From: Acholoe squamosa
Taxonomy: Eukaryota > Annelida > Polychaeta > Phyllodocida > Polynoidae
Direction of reading: 5' to 3'
Length of the DNA stretch: 64,000 nucleotides
NCBI GenBank assembly: GCA_949317995.1
Contig: OX439037.1
Coordinates: forward strand, 55,648,080 to 55,712,079
The position numbers were made by a program, and so were the translations under genes. The notes under the pieces were generated by a model. The model did no database searches. It saw only the letters and a list, made by a program, of their open reading frames with translations, and was not told the DNA's origin. This document shows positions 11,807 through 24,327 of this stretch, one piece after another; the stretch's first letter is position 1, and every line of letters begins with the position of its first letter.

Positions 11807-14800
11807 ACTGCAGCCCTGGTAAATAATTCGGCAGTATTGTATTGAAACACCACGTTGTCCATTCTGGATCTTCTGTATGCATCAATGATGCACTTTAAGG
11901 GATGCATTCATCTTCTTGTTGTGTGCGATGTTAAAAAACAAACATTTGTAAATCACAGCCGCTGGATTGAACAATAAAGGACCTGAACATTTTATAGATT
12001 AATGACTGTCTACGTGCATTTCTTGGAGGGTTAATGGGAGGTGAAGGGTTAACTCCTCGCCCCTAACAACGATGGGCTTAAGTAGGTCCAACGCAAGTTT
12101 CTCTGGAGTTGTTCAGGGATGCCATACATGTCCCTCTGGCGGTAATGGCGGGCACGAGTAGCGTTTGACAAGGCGCCTTAGCGCTTTCTTTCCTCCAGGA
12201 CCCAGTCTCCTCCAGCTACCTTGCGGTTATAATTCTGATATACTGTAAAGGCGACGAGCTGCTCTTCACAACAGATGCTGGTTCCTATAGGAGCAGCTAA
12301 CCTACTGTGACATAGCTGCGCAGTCGGCTCCTCGCTCTGATTTGCCCTTCTCCAAATTGTGCTTTCTTGTAGTGTGTAAAGAAAGCAGATTGTTCACTGT
12401 GGTGAGAAGATGGCTCAGTTTTAGAAGCCAATTCTCTAATGTAATTGGCTGCCTAGGCTCTGAAGTGCCATACACTCACTCTTATGCTGGGTGGTAGGTA
12501 ACTGATGCTGATGCAAGTAATGTTTTATGTCTTATATCATATACCATTTACGGTAACCTTTTTGTTATCTAGTGCATTGTGCCCTTTGGTCGTAGGATGA
12601 TTGAGTGCAACACCATTGAGTTGTTCGCTAGATAGCTCGATTTATATGCATCACCTTGAACTTACACGGATGATACTCTCGGCCCAATGGAACAATGCTG
12701 CACTGATACTGCATTTTGGCATTATAGAAAGCTAAAGAATTCAGAACCTCCAAACACCCATCACCATAAAGTGTTAAGCAGTAGCCAACATCCGTTCAGC
12801 CAGGCAGGAAATAAAGCTCTCAGGTCTGTCATATCTCATAGCCCCGAAGGACACCCCAACCGGTGGATGGAAGCTCATTAACTGTATTTTCCAAGCTGGT
12901 ATCAGGATACTTATTACCATTGGTACTACGTTCCACGATAAGTGAGCCATATACCTCATCAAATTTGTGATTGAATAGGATCATGATTGGATCAGCTTGA
13001 TGTAAGCCTAAGGCTGTAAATACCATAACGTGTGCAGATGGCCATGTGGTATATGTTTGTGGAGTAGCAGCAGGTCTTTAAGTATATATCATACATCATA
13101 TGAATAGCCAATTGTTACAAACACCACGCTACAGCATAAGGTAATTCCCAGTCAATTGCATCAAGTAGTTTCAGAAATATCACATTTGTGGAGTGGCATA
13201 GCCAGTATGGTTCTGACCAAAGTCTGCCATTTGTCTAACTGAGTTATTCAACAAATCAGAATTCCACATACCCTGCCTATACCAATCAGAATTGGCGTTG
13301 TACACTGCCAACTGTTATGCCGTTTTCCATTGGGGATCTTTAAGGAATGCAAAGTAGCGAGGAATGTCACACCCTCATGCATACCATGCCTACTTCCCTA
13401 TATCGGGCCATACAGTATCGGAAGTGTGCTTGATATATGTCTTAATAAAACGTCCCAGCGAATCCCTCGACCAGGACGAAAGCTTCTCCTCCCAAGGGAC
13501 ATGCTAGCTCCGAGCCACTATTCTCTGTGCCGCCTTGCAACAGTCATAGGGGAGTTTTGCTTATCACATCTGACAAGTTGTCTACATATTCAAGACGCCA
13601 GGACGGGGGTAGGCTTGCTGCAGCTGCGCCTTCTGTCAAATAGCTATCTTCAAAATATAATGTCAATGCCTTTGCCATTATGTGCACGCTTTCTGTAGAC
13701 TCCAAATATAAATACTCTAAAAATTGTTGCAGGCTTACGTTTGCCTACTTGAGGGTGTACACCGCAGAAGCTATGACTACCGACCCCATCACACTTGCAT
13801 AGGACAAGGAGTTTCTCAACATTTCGACAGAAAGTAGTATGATGCAATTTAAAGGTCATGTTTTAGCACTGGCCACAAATATGGGCTTCTAATTCAACAA
13901 ACCAGTTCTGTCTTCTATACTAACTGATGTCCTCCTTGCCATTTGTTGAACTAGGCTTATCAATTGGTAGGCCTTTGAGCGCATATTCCATACTGATTTG
14001 CACCAAAATATAGCGCTGGCGAGTAACTCGCGAGCATACACTGCAACTGTGTATCATGTATACTTTCAGGACTGTTCAACATGATGATGAGTTACTTGCT
14101 AGAGCTCCAATATTCAAACTCGCTTGCCTCCACCCTGTGGTTAGTAGCATTGCAGAGAACATCTGTAAATGGTAATGGAATGGCGATGATGTTGGGGGGG
14201 GGAGGCAGCGAGCAGAACGCGTGCCACCGGTTGATCCATCATCAGTGGATGGGTGAGCCGTTAGTCATTGAAGGCGCCCCTAAATGTCATTTAAATTGCG
14301 TGTTGACTCCCTGTCCAGGCCGCCCTAAGCAGCTCAGCGATAGAAGGTTGTGGCTGTCGACGCCCGTCCAAAAGTGGAGAAGGCTAGTTTGTGTAAGGCA
14401 GTGGGAGTGGGAGTAGCCGGGCTCCTTAGTGTGCACTGATGACATGCAAGGCTCCGTGACATGGCACTTTAAACCTTTAATGACGACATGACATGACATG
14501 TATTGCTTTTCCTCATAAGGTGAGATCAACTTTTGGGCCCTTGAAGGGCGCATCAAACTCATATAGGGTTGGGATGATGAATTGATGTAATAATATACTT
14601 AAAGTGGGCTTCTTTATCTTGAATCATTCATCATGCCGGTAAAATCATGGTATCCTAAAGCTTTCAGCGTCCACTAAAGAATTGAAATAGGAAAGCCCCA
14701 GCAAACATATTAATGGGCTTTCCATTTAGTAGCTGAGCGATTGGCCTGGACATGTGCATGTCCAGTGATAATTACACACACCTTTTGTGTGCAGGACCAT

Positions 14801-15485
14801 TCGGCTGTGGTTAATTCTGAAATGCAATGGTGTCTTCACTGAAACATGTAATAATGCCTTTCAATGGAATCACATCAACTCCCTAAAATAGAAGTTTTCA
14901 CTTAATTACTAGTGATGATTTGTCATTGTCAGCTCAATGTTAAAACGGTTTCGATTTTGGAAACACCAACAGGGTTTTATGATTGTTCCAAATCTTTCCA
15001 TTTCATCTTTTCATTACTTTAGTCCAATGTTGCAAGCAACCTCACAACCTTTGACTAGAATGTGAAGATGGACCTTGCAATTTCGGGGGAAGCTGTGCAA
15101 TTTTAGGCAACAGCATGGGCGGTTTGTGAGGGAGGGGCTTGGTGTGTGCACACATTATCATATACTAGTCGCCACCTTGGTATTAGCAACATTAATAACA
15201 AGGTTCGTCCCATCAACCTTCAAGCTAGATTATAACTCTTAAGTGGTATATGTACATAAAAAGGAATATATTGAAAAAAGGGGAATTACTATTTTAGCGG
15301 TTATTTTTGTTGGTGGCGGTAATTATTTCAAACTATAACATGGTAGAAACCCCTAGCAACCATCTCCAGAAATCGCGCGAATGGCTTCGACACAACGATC
15401 CAGCCGCCTCCACAACACAAGTGGGTTTAGGTCACGGCTTATCTAGAGGCATAACTATGCTAAAAATTAGGTAGACACTGATAAG
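11807..15485. other. Non-coding stretch
   Basis: No gene is recognised. The 122-codon frame at 13330-13698 shows no family features. It holds one GAGCTGCTC (12256-12264) and a G9 run at 14194-14202. Confidence 0.5.
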
Positions 15486-16062
15486 TGGTGGCTCCACTAG
15501 GCGATTTTTTGGCACATTCTCACTAACTGCTATCCCTATAGTGCCTAAGCTATAGGGTGTTAACATTCCTATATTGTAAACATGAGATTCAAAATTGTAA
15601 ACATGAGATTTCAGGTGTTATTTCATGAGTGATCTCTCTCCTTGTGTGTTATATTTACAAACTAACCTGCACCTGCATAGACTCTGTGATTGGTTGGGAG
15701 TTCAATATATAAACAACAACACAACAAAATATAAATAACAACACAGCAGTCACACAGATCGCAGGGTCTTGTACTGTAAAAATCAAACCTGTCTGATATT
15801 GAGTTGCAGAGACTCCCCAATGTGAAAGTCTGCAATGTTTACATAACATCAGCTTGATTTAGTAAACAAAAACATCTTTCTGACAACACAGGCATGCTTG
15901 AGAGTGCACACAATCACATCCCCAGATAAACAAATAGCTCCCTCAACATACACATTCTACCTTGTAATGGTAACAAATACTACTGTTTAACCCATGTTTG
16001 TCTCCCATTTTCTGAGAATTTGCTACGATTCTCTGCAAAAATCGCGTAGTGGAGCCTCACCT
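15486..16062. mobile_element. TIR element, about 580 bp, GGCTCCACTA ends
   Basis: The left end GGTGGCTCCACTAGGCGATT is matched, inverted, by the right end, whose complement begins AGGTGAGGCTCCACTACGCG. The match continues with gaps through the TTTTTG and ATTCTC segments. The interior includes an 18-bp direct repeat (ATTGTAAACATGAGATT, 15576-15612) and CAA/ACA-rich sequence, with no coding capacity. It is probably an old MITE. Confidence 0.6.
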
Positions 16063-16229
16063 AATGACATATTCCCATCTGGGTGCCCAAGGGGCATAAT
16101 CAAAAGTATGTAAGTCACCCAAGGGAATTTACATGCAGAGCAAACAGTGTAACATCAAATAAGGGGGAACTCTTCCACCACAGCAAAGCAGACGACTTTT
16201 CCTGGAATAATCAAACCCCATGCCGCTTG

Positions 16230-16605
16230 GGCCAAAAAATAAAGTTTGTTTCCAGTTACTCGACCGACCCTAGACCAACAGGGCCGACCCTAATTTATTT
16301 ATTTTTATTTTTTTAATTTTGAGAATTTTAAGGCTTTTTAAAGCTATTTTTGTATTTTTCATAATTTTTCTTCCGTTCTTCATGAAAATCATCTATGGGT
16401 CTACAGTTATTAGCTTTAAAAAGCACAAATCTTTTTCACATGTCACGTTTGTCATAAATCTGAATCTCAAACCATGAATGTGATGGCATCAGCCCAATAC
16501 ATTTCTATACAAAATCCCAAAAAAATCTTTTTTTAAAAAAATCCGACCTACCGACCCTAGGTCTTGGAGGCATGTAACTGGAAACACATGATATTTTTTT
16601 TGGCC
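16230..16605. mobile_element. TIR element, about 376 bp, TTTCCAGTTAC ends
   Basis: Inverted ends of about 30 bp: GGCCAAAAAATAAAG followed by TGTTTCCAGTTAC on the left, and the complement of GGCCAAAAAAAATATC plus TGTTTCCAGTTAC on the right. Just inside each end is the word CCGACCCTAG. The interior is A/T-rich and non-coding. It lies only about 170 bp from the preceding TIR element. Confidence 0.7.
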
Positions 16606-17999
16606 TTGTCATTATGCAGCGTCTCCCACTAAAGTAAAATAGTGATTACCCCTGATGTAGGGCGGCTGTAGATATCACAGTATGCCCCCACTCACTGCAG
16701 TTCCTGCTATGGTAGCAAGACGCGCCTCATAGAACCTATGGGCAATTAGAAAAGCAGGCAGACAATGATTTGCTAGGGAAGGGGTCTGGGGAAGCCATAT
16801 GGGATGTGCCTGCTGTGTTACTTGAATGTATGGGACAGGGCTATATAGTGGTCTAAGAAGGCTTCGTATATATTATTCTGTGGTTCAGTGCACGTCTTTT
16901 CGGCATAACAATGCGATATTTATAGGGTCTAAGGGAACAATGGGGAAACTGTGGTCCCATGAATTACCTTCCGATTATTCAAACCTATTGGTTGGATGAC
17001 TATCATTTTATATCAAAGAACTCGGTTACAGCTAGAGCAGTTCCTTCTTTTACCAAACTGCTCATTCCTGTCAACCTGTCATATCTCCCCGTGTCTGCTC
17101 ACAGCCGCACACCCCCACCCACTCCTCCCCACACACACACCAAACACCTATACCCTAAACAAATCAGATCTGGTAGCGACCAGTCCGGTCGAGTATACAA
17201 CGAGATGGAATTGCTGATGATCCACAAGGAGAGAGTGTTCATCTCAGTGCAGTGACTGCAATAGTTTCAGCCTGTCTCTGGTGAGATTTATTAGCCACGT
17301 CTGATTGGCAACTGACAGCTGTAAAGTGGTCGCTACCTTCTTTAACCCTTCAAGGGCAGCATGCTACTTCCAGGGCCATGTAGCTTTGACATCCTGCTGC
17401 GGGTCTCCTTGCACTGGTGCACAATTCCGAGCGGTGTATGAAAACTAGTCGACTGTGCATGATGCATGTATATAGACTTCAATGGTTACTCCCCATGGCT
17501 GCCTTTATAGGGCATATCAACTGAAGGGCAAAGCACATTGAAGCACCATACCTGTATACTGCTCTTAAAGAATTACGATAAGAGGATTACCTAGGGACGC
17601 TTGGGTAGACAGAGTAGAATGCCTGCCTCTCATTGAGACGGATATCTTATCTACTTCTTAACATCCATGCTGTTATCTTGATAACATATTTCTGTGAGAC
17701 CGAGAGCGAGACAGTGGCTTTTTGAAGTAATTAATGTTCCGACTGGTTTCAATGTCAGAGTGGATTCATTGTCTTCTCCGTTGATAGCTGTTTTTTTTTA
17801 TCTGCTACTGATGTGCTCTGTGGAAAAGAATCAAAACTAAATTAGTATCAGTAGATATTTTAATAAATCACGACATTTACTATTCCTTTTGGCAGGAAAG
17901 TTTACAGTCAAATTCATTTAAAGTAGCTACACAACATCTCTTTGAAGACCGCATAATATCTAACAATTCATCTTGACTTGCTGTTATAATTCACTTAAG
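16606..17999. other. Non-coding stretch with a dispersed-repeat fragment
   Basis: No gene. At 17340-17535 a segment starts TTTAACCCTTCAAGGGCAGCATG and ends near AACTGAAGGGC, with GTGCATGATGCATG inside. It looks like a worn copy of the TTAACCCTT family. Confidence 0.4.
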
Positions 18000-18337
18000 C
18001 ATCTCTGCTGAGTGGGGGCTGGCGCTGAATTGGTGCATCATGCCAACCCTCATCTCTGCTGAGTGGGGGCTGGCACTGAATTGGTGCATCATGCCAACCC
18101 TCATCTCTGCTGAGTGGGGGCTGGCGCTGAATTGGTGCATCATGCCAACCCTCATCTCTGCTGAGTGGGGGCTGGCGCTGAATTGGTGCATCATGCCAAC
18201 CCTTATCTCTGCTGAGTGGGGGCTGGTGCTGAATTGGTGCATCATGCCAACCTTCATCTCTGCTGAGTGGGGGCTGGTGCTGAATTGGTGCATCATGCCA
18301 ACCCTTATCTCTGCTGAGTGGGGGCTGGCCAACCCTT
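18000..18337. repeat. 51-bp minisatellite, 6 full copies plus a partial
   Basis: The unit begins CATCTCTGCTGAGTGGGGGC and contains GAATTGGTGCATCATGCC. Copies start at 18000, 18051, 18102, 18153, 18204 and 18255, with a shortened last unit from 18306. Copies differ at only a few C/T positions. Because 51 is divisible by three, both strands stay open for about 100 codons, so the apparent repetitive proteins are artefacts. The array is bracketed by TTAAGCATC-type words (17996 and 18336), suggesting expansion inside an older repeat. Confidence 0.95.
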
Positions 18338-21300
18338 AAGCATCATTAAGGAAAAAGTGCCTTAATGCAATATATGCGTTTCTAAATGAATTGATATATA
18401 GATAAAGCAAGCTCCGTGCACAGCAGTAATCAGCTTCATTATTTGTTTTTATTTACACCCATGCGACTGCCTATTGGTAGTGTGGCATGAACTACCAACC
18501 ATGAGGAAAAGCCAAGCTAGTGCTGTCAGATTTAATCACAGCTACAGTAATATTGGGCGAGCAGCTCACTGGACTGCGGCGGACCAAAGACAGCTAGTCT
18601 GCGATCCACATAGATGTCTTCATCCAGCTAGAAGCCTGAGGGGCCTGCCCATGATTGCAGTACATCACATTGTGGCTATATATAAAAACATGGGTGGTAT
18701 ATGGTCCTCTTGTAAAGAAAAGAATAAACGTGGGAAAAGATTCTTCAGTAGGTCTTCTTTTTCTTCTGCAATAGCTCTTCTTTTGGGAAGCTAATCTAGA
18801 TATGGTAAATCTCCTAATGTTTGTTATATATGCACTTTGTCATTGGCTCCTTCTTCTCTAGACTGAAAGCGGTACGGTTGATATATCCTTGTAAAAAATG
18901 AAACACGCTACCTAGCAGTTTTTAGGGAGATGTAACTCCTGATATAGGATGGCTCCTAGCGTATGTTGTACCATGCGATTTATTACGGTCTGTTTCTACA
19001 CTGAGCTGTATTGAATCATTGAGATTATCTTTCTTTTCACTTTTTACATGAGGTGTAGCTCGCCTGGAAGGCCTGACAATCCAAGCTACCAGGGTGTGAC
19101 CGCGGCCGAGAGGTCCGGCCTCAGCCAGTGTAATCTCATCAATGTGGACTACTGTTGGTAAAGAGTTTCACGCCGAAGCCCCAAGCTCTAATTGATGGAG
19201 CGGCGGCTGGTGGAATCGAAAGGCAACAAGTCAGTGATGTATTGCCTCTTGTGGAATTACCTCCAGTTCCCGGTAGGGTCTGCAGTTTGTGCGGGAAACC
19301 AGGGGAGCCTCTTTCCCACTGCCTTCCTCTCCGTCCGCAGCACTCGCCATCTAACACCACAGGGCCTTAAATACAACCCCACCGTGCCCAATGTGATTGA
19401 TTTAAGTAATAAAACTGTGAAACAATGCATCACTTCTGGCTTTAGTCGCCCTTACATGATTAAGCAATTTGCAACGTCTTCATTGTGGCCGGGAAGAATG
19501 CTCATCGCATACAAATCCACTTTATTCGTTTTAGACGTTGACAAAAAGAAGAAGTATTATTAAAATGGCCTCCTTCATTGTCTCCTGTGATCAATTTCAA
19601 CAAAGTTGTAGTATCGATCTGCATACTTTGTTTCCACTGGAATAAAAGTCAACTCCATTCTTAATTCCAATAAAGAAATGAAGGGTAATTTAGTCTTGTT
19701 TTGAAGCTGCAGTGAAATGAGAAGGGGTGGTAATTAAAAACGATGAGGAACCGGATGTGTCACAATTTGTAAAGCATGAAATCCACATGTAGTTGTTTTT
19801 TCTTTGTTTTGTTGTGTTTTTGTTTTGTTGTTTTTCAGGGCGGGGGTAATTTCAGATATTTTTGTACTATGTGGCTTCATAGACCCCAATATCAAAATGA
19901 ATCGACATAGAAATAGGGTAGAGAAGATATGTTTCATGTGGAAGACCCCTTTTAGGAAGCAGTTCTTTCCAAACGTTTATATTTTCTATAAAAATTGACC
20001 AACCTTCCACTGGGATGTGATAAGGAGAATATGACCATTGAAATGAACCGCGTTGACCGATGAAGCAATAAATAATAACTATTTCTACGTCTCAAGAGAT
20101 TACACATTCTTAACTTCCGATCCACATCACACAATGAAATGCAACCACCTCTGTGTGTATCGATAACCACCAGTGACATTAGCTGTGTCAGCGTTTTACT
20201 TTAACTTTACTTCTGGTCACTGATCGACCTGATTAGAACTTCCTCCAGCCTCCACGCTCAGTGGAATTCAGACACATTTTGAATGACCTTGTGAAATGGT
20301 GATGGATGAAAGGCCCCATGTGGGTTGGAAAGCCGGGAGAGGAGGGCAAACCCTCCAGGGCCTGGGTGGGACATTACGGTAGACAGGCTTTATTTGATGT
20401 GAGCAGTTCTGACGCACTCAGAGCTGCTCAATAGCTGGTGCACCACCATGGAGGAGTAATCCTGCAAGTGATGCAGGCTTCCAGACTGATTTTTTTTTAT
20501 CACCTTAGTGGGAGAGGCTTTTGCCTAGCAGAAGAAGTACGTATCCTTCCCAGCTTTCCCAAAATGTCACATGGGCATCTTTAGTCTTTAGTAGAGCGAA
20601 GCAGAAGGCCGCTACCTACTACATATATATGCCTCTGGCTAAAGATGTTTTATGGCCATGAGCTGTTAATTTACTCCACTAACTGTCCTGTGAAGACCTG
20701 AATTCTAAATATTGCTTTCTGTAGAGTCTTTGACAGAATTCAACATCTCCTTTCCTTTATAGTCTTGGAAAACGCGCGAGGTTCGACCCTGTAGAACCAT
20801 ATATGTCGGAGGAGGGTGGGGGGGGGGTAGTTTCAATGCGTTCATGTATAGTACTACATGGGGACAGGGTCAGCTTTTCCTTTGCCAAAATGTGCGTACA
20901 TATTTAACAGATGGTCCCTATGTCACCCATGTGATCATGTGACGTTGACCACCGCCCCACCCCCTATCGTCCAGGGTGCTCCCTCCCAGTCCTATGTCCG
21001 GCCTGGTGTTAAGTCGGCACCTATCAGGTCCCTACCATACTCTGGTGTACATCCTGAAGAGAGCAATTTGATCTGGGGCTTGTGGCATCATGGTTCACTG
21101 CTTTGCCAAGGTGGTTATCTCTAATACAAACAGGCCTTCTCAAGTCAGAGTAGGATGTGAAAATATTGTGATGTACGCTACAATAATAAAATAAGGATAT
21201 AATTTACCTGATCAGTTTGTGTCAGTCTAAGGACAATAAGGGTGCAAGTCCGTCATATTGAATAACACGTGTTTGAATAGATGGCTACATTGGTGATGTA

Positions 21301-23635
21301 CCATTTTAGATACATCTATTCAAGCTCAATGCCCGTCAATGTCTGCCAGACGTGAACTTCTCCGCCTTATCTTGGTCCACAGCGTCAAGGGGAGACCGTT
21401 CTACAACAGGAGAGGATGAAGCACCTGCAGATCCATGTCCTACCAGCGTACCTAGAGCAGCAGGATTATAAGCCTCCTGATCCCAGTCTATTGATCCCTG
21501 CCTGACCTTCTGTAATTGTTACATATTTTTGTATGTAATTGCTACTTAGAAGTTGCCTTTTTAAATTGTGAAAAGTAGAGTGATTACAAAAATTAAAATA
21601 TGAGTGCAATGAGGAACAGATGGAGGTCTACTTGTCCACTTACCCTAGTTGTTTTCTTTTCGAATGCTTAATGCTTTTGGGTAACGTGAGGGGGGGGGCT
21701 TTGCCTGTGATCATGGAGAGGATTCTGGGATGGGGTCTAGGGGTAGATGCAGAGAATCTCAATAGTGATTTGGGACACATCGGATATCATCGGGAAAGTA
21801 AATGAGATTCTGTGTACCGAGTAGAGGCACTGAGTCGTTATGAGGGGTTAGTTGGAAGCAGGTCATGTTCTTAGATAAGGGCTTGACCAGTACCTCCTCA
21901 GCCCAAGATCCCGTGGAGAGCAGCTCCCCTACCGTCCTTACCCCATCAGCTGCTCGCCTCCAGAGGAGACCAGGCAACTCGTTCAATAAGCGGTGAGATT
22001 GGGAAGTTGCAGTGGGACCAGGGAGGGGGATTGCTGACAGATGATGGTTTAGCAGCAGCCACTGGTTTAGAACCTTTAAGGCAGCATGATACACTTAGTT
22101 TGGCTGTGCTGCACCAATGTGCATGCGGGTATTCTGCTGACTATCCAATTTGCACCAATCCCAGAGAGTCAACATGAGCAAGATAAGATGCATGAGCCCT
22201 GGCGTGTTCCTTGCAAGGACTGGATCCTTGCATCATGGCGACAAAAGGGCAGGACGCACTACATTGTTTTTAAAGAGTTATATGCAGGAACTAGTTGATG
22301 CAGGAGGCACACAGAGCGCTTCGCATGGACGAGGGCGATTGCAGCATCGGCCTGACAGGCCCCGAATGAGCTTTCCGCCGATGTGAACATGGTACTTGGC
22401 GCCGACGCAACTCCTACCCTGGAGGTGGAGGTGAGGCCAGGGCCAGATGAGACTGTTAACCTCCAGGATATAGCGACGGGGTGGGGTGGGGGTAGAGGAG
22501 TTTGGTTGAACCTAGATGATTCCATCAAGGGCCATTCTCACAAACACACCTAGATTTGTTGGTTATAAATGTCTCCAAACACGTTTTTACCTCCCCGCCC
22601 TTGACCCTTGATCGTGTTTATAATGTTATTAACTCGAAAAGCGAGTTTTAAGGAGACACCCTGGGGCCTTGCATTTTCAGTCATTTTGGTGGTGCGAATA
22701 AATTTAAAAAAAGATGGAAACTTTGTATATAAGAGGCAGAATTACTTAATGAATTTGTAGTGCCATTAAAGGAGGAGATGTAGGGGTCTTGCAGATAAAG
22801 GTATTTCATTACAAAGTTTTGTAAATTTTGAGAAATTGTCAATATTGGTTGGCAGCCATAAAATCCTTTTTGCCTCCAATGGTGAAGGTATATGATGTTG
22901 ATCCATGTATCAACTTTCCCGCCTTTTTTGGCAATGTGGTGCAAATAGCACAGTTTGGCAGGAGTTATGTGAATACTAGATTGGTGGTGCGAATAACCTG
23001 GGCGAGGGAGTGCTGATCACAACTCATGGGAGCCAATCACAGGCTTTTCACTTTTTGAGTTATCAGCAATTTACATTGCTGTATTATATTTTCTAATGGT
23101 ACAGTGTTAAAGCACCGCTGGGAACAGCCAATCATTAATGGTAAATTGCTAACTTTGTTGGATCAGCTGATAGTATATAAAAAACAACTTTAAATTGTAA
23201 AGAAAGTCACATGAGACTATAAACGACTAGATAAGTGTGGTTGCGCAAATTAGCCGTCCTGTGTCCCTCTATAGGTTTTTTTTGAAGCATGTTTTTGAAA
23301 GAACGACGTCTCCAACATAGGTAGAACTTGATTGATACGATTAATTAGAAAAAAACGCCTTTAGTCTGAAATGGAATGCTATTGACCCTACAGAGCTTCT
23401 GAAAACCAGCCATTGGCGGAATTCTATTGGCTTACTCTGTTATTCAGAATACCATATCATTATTATGTGTACCGTGTTGGCATTGGTCGTAACGTTATAA
23501 AAACAATATGTAGACTACTTAAACATTTTCTACGAGATAATTCTTCTGGATCATGATGTGTACATTAGTACTATAATTTATATTGCGTTGGTAAGTGTAT
23601 TAGTAGTTTTAGCTGTCTTGATAGGTTTGTATATT
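18338..23635. other. Non-coding stretch
   Basis: No gene could be established. A GC-rich patch at 19080-19370 is open on both strands, and a 123-codon frame ends at 19563 followed by AATAAA-type words; neither has recognisable domains. Exact GAGCWGCTC words lie at 18559, 20421 and 21918. G10 and G9 runs lie at 20818-20827 and 21690-21698. Confidence 0.45.
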
Positions 23636-23800
23636 CTCAGCCCCGGTTGTAAATGGGCAGAACCTTGCCATGTACTGGGCACGGGGCAAGCTATTGTAGG
23701 GCCATTAGATTTGTACTAACAGCAGCTCCTATTGTTTCCCAGAAATAGAAGCAATGTACTGTAAATAGCTTGACACAGTATGACAGTGTAGTCCCTTGTG
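23636..23800 (+). repeat. Interspersed repeat family E, copy 1 (SINE-like)
   Basis: Shares an ordered set of words with 53556-53720: TCAGCCCC, TTGTAAATGGGC, then GTTTCCCAGAAATAGAAGCAA and CTACTGTAAA-type sequence, then TGACARTGTAG. Similarity is interrupted by a variable middle. The length and GTTGTAAATGGG word are reminiscent of SINE bodies (inference); no promoter boxes were found. Confidence 0.6.
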
Positions 23801-24327
23801 ATTAACCGTTATAGTGGAGCCTGGTGATTTATTACATTACAGTCTCCCAAAGGTCAGCACATCAATTTGCAACTTGCTGCTGTATGATTGAAAAACGATT
23901 TCTAAATATCGGATTGGTACACTCTGCATTCATGGCGAGCAAATCAGAAACTCACTAGTGTTTCATCAGGGCATCATAGTGGTAAACATCTACTGCCACC
24001 GTAAAAGGGCTTACAGAGCCTTAAAAGGCACCAGGTCATCCCACGCAAATGCCAGCACAATTAGTGCAGAGGGAAAGCCAGCCTTTTCTAGTCGATGAAC
24101 CTCTATAGGACCCTAATAATTACATCACAAAGCCTATTCCAGCGGCCGCTTCTGAATCTGCGACCAGGAAATGCAATTGGACCGTGGCACTGGGCTCACT
24201 GATTACCACTGCTGGACGGTGGTGATGAAGGCAAAAGGTGACGCAAGAGGGGGGATAAAGGGGAGGGGAGGGGGTAACAAGACCGGTGTGTTCTTTTCTC
24301 AACTAGTGACAATGTTTCATCCTGTTG
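23801..24327. other. Non-coding stretch
   Basis: No gene or repeat is recognised. Confidence 0.4.

Noticed and set aside
17991-18339. About 100-113 codon repetitive open frames on both strands
   Set aside because: Produced by the 51-bp minisatellite.
19192-19563. 123-codon frame followed by AATAAA-like words, as a terminal exon
   Set aside because: No recognisable domain, no clear acceptor, and the first half is also open in two other frames.
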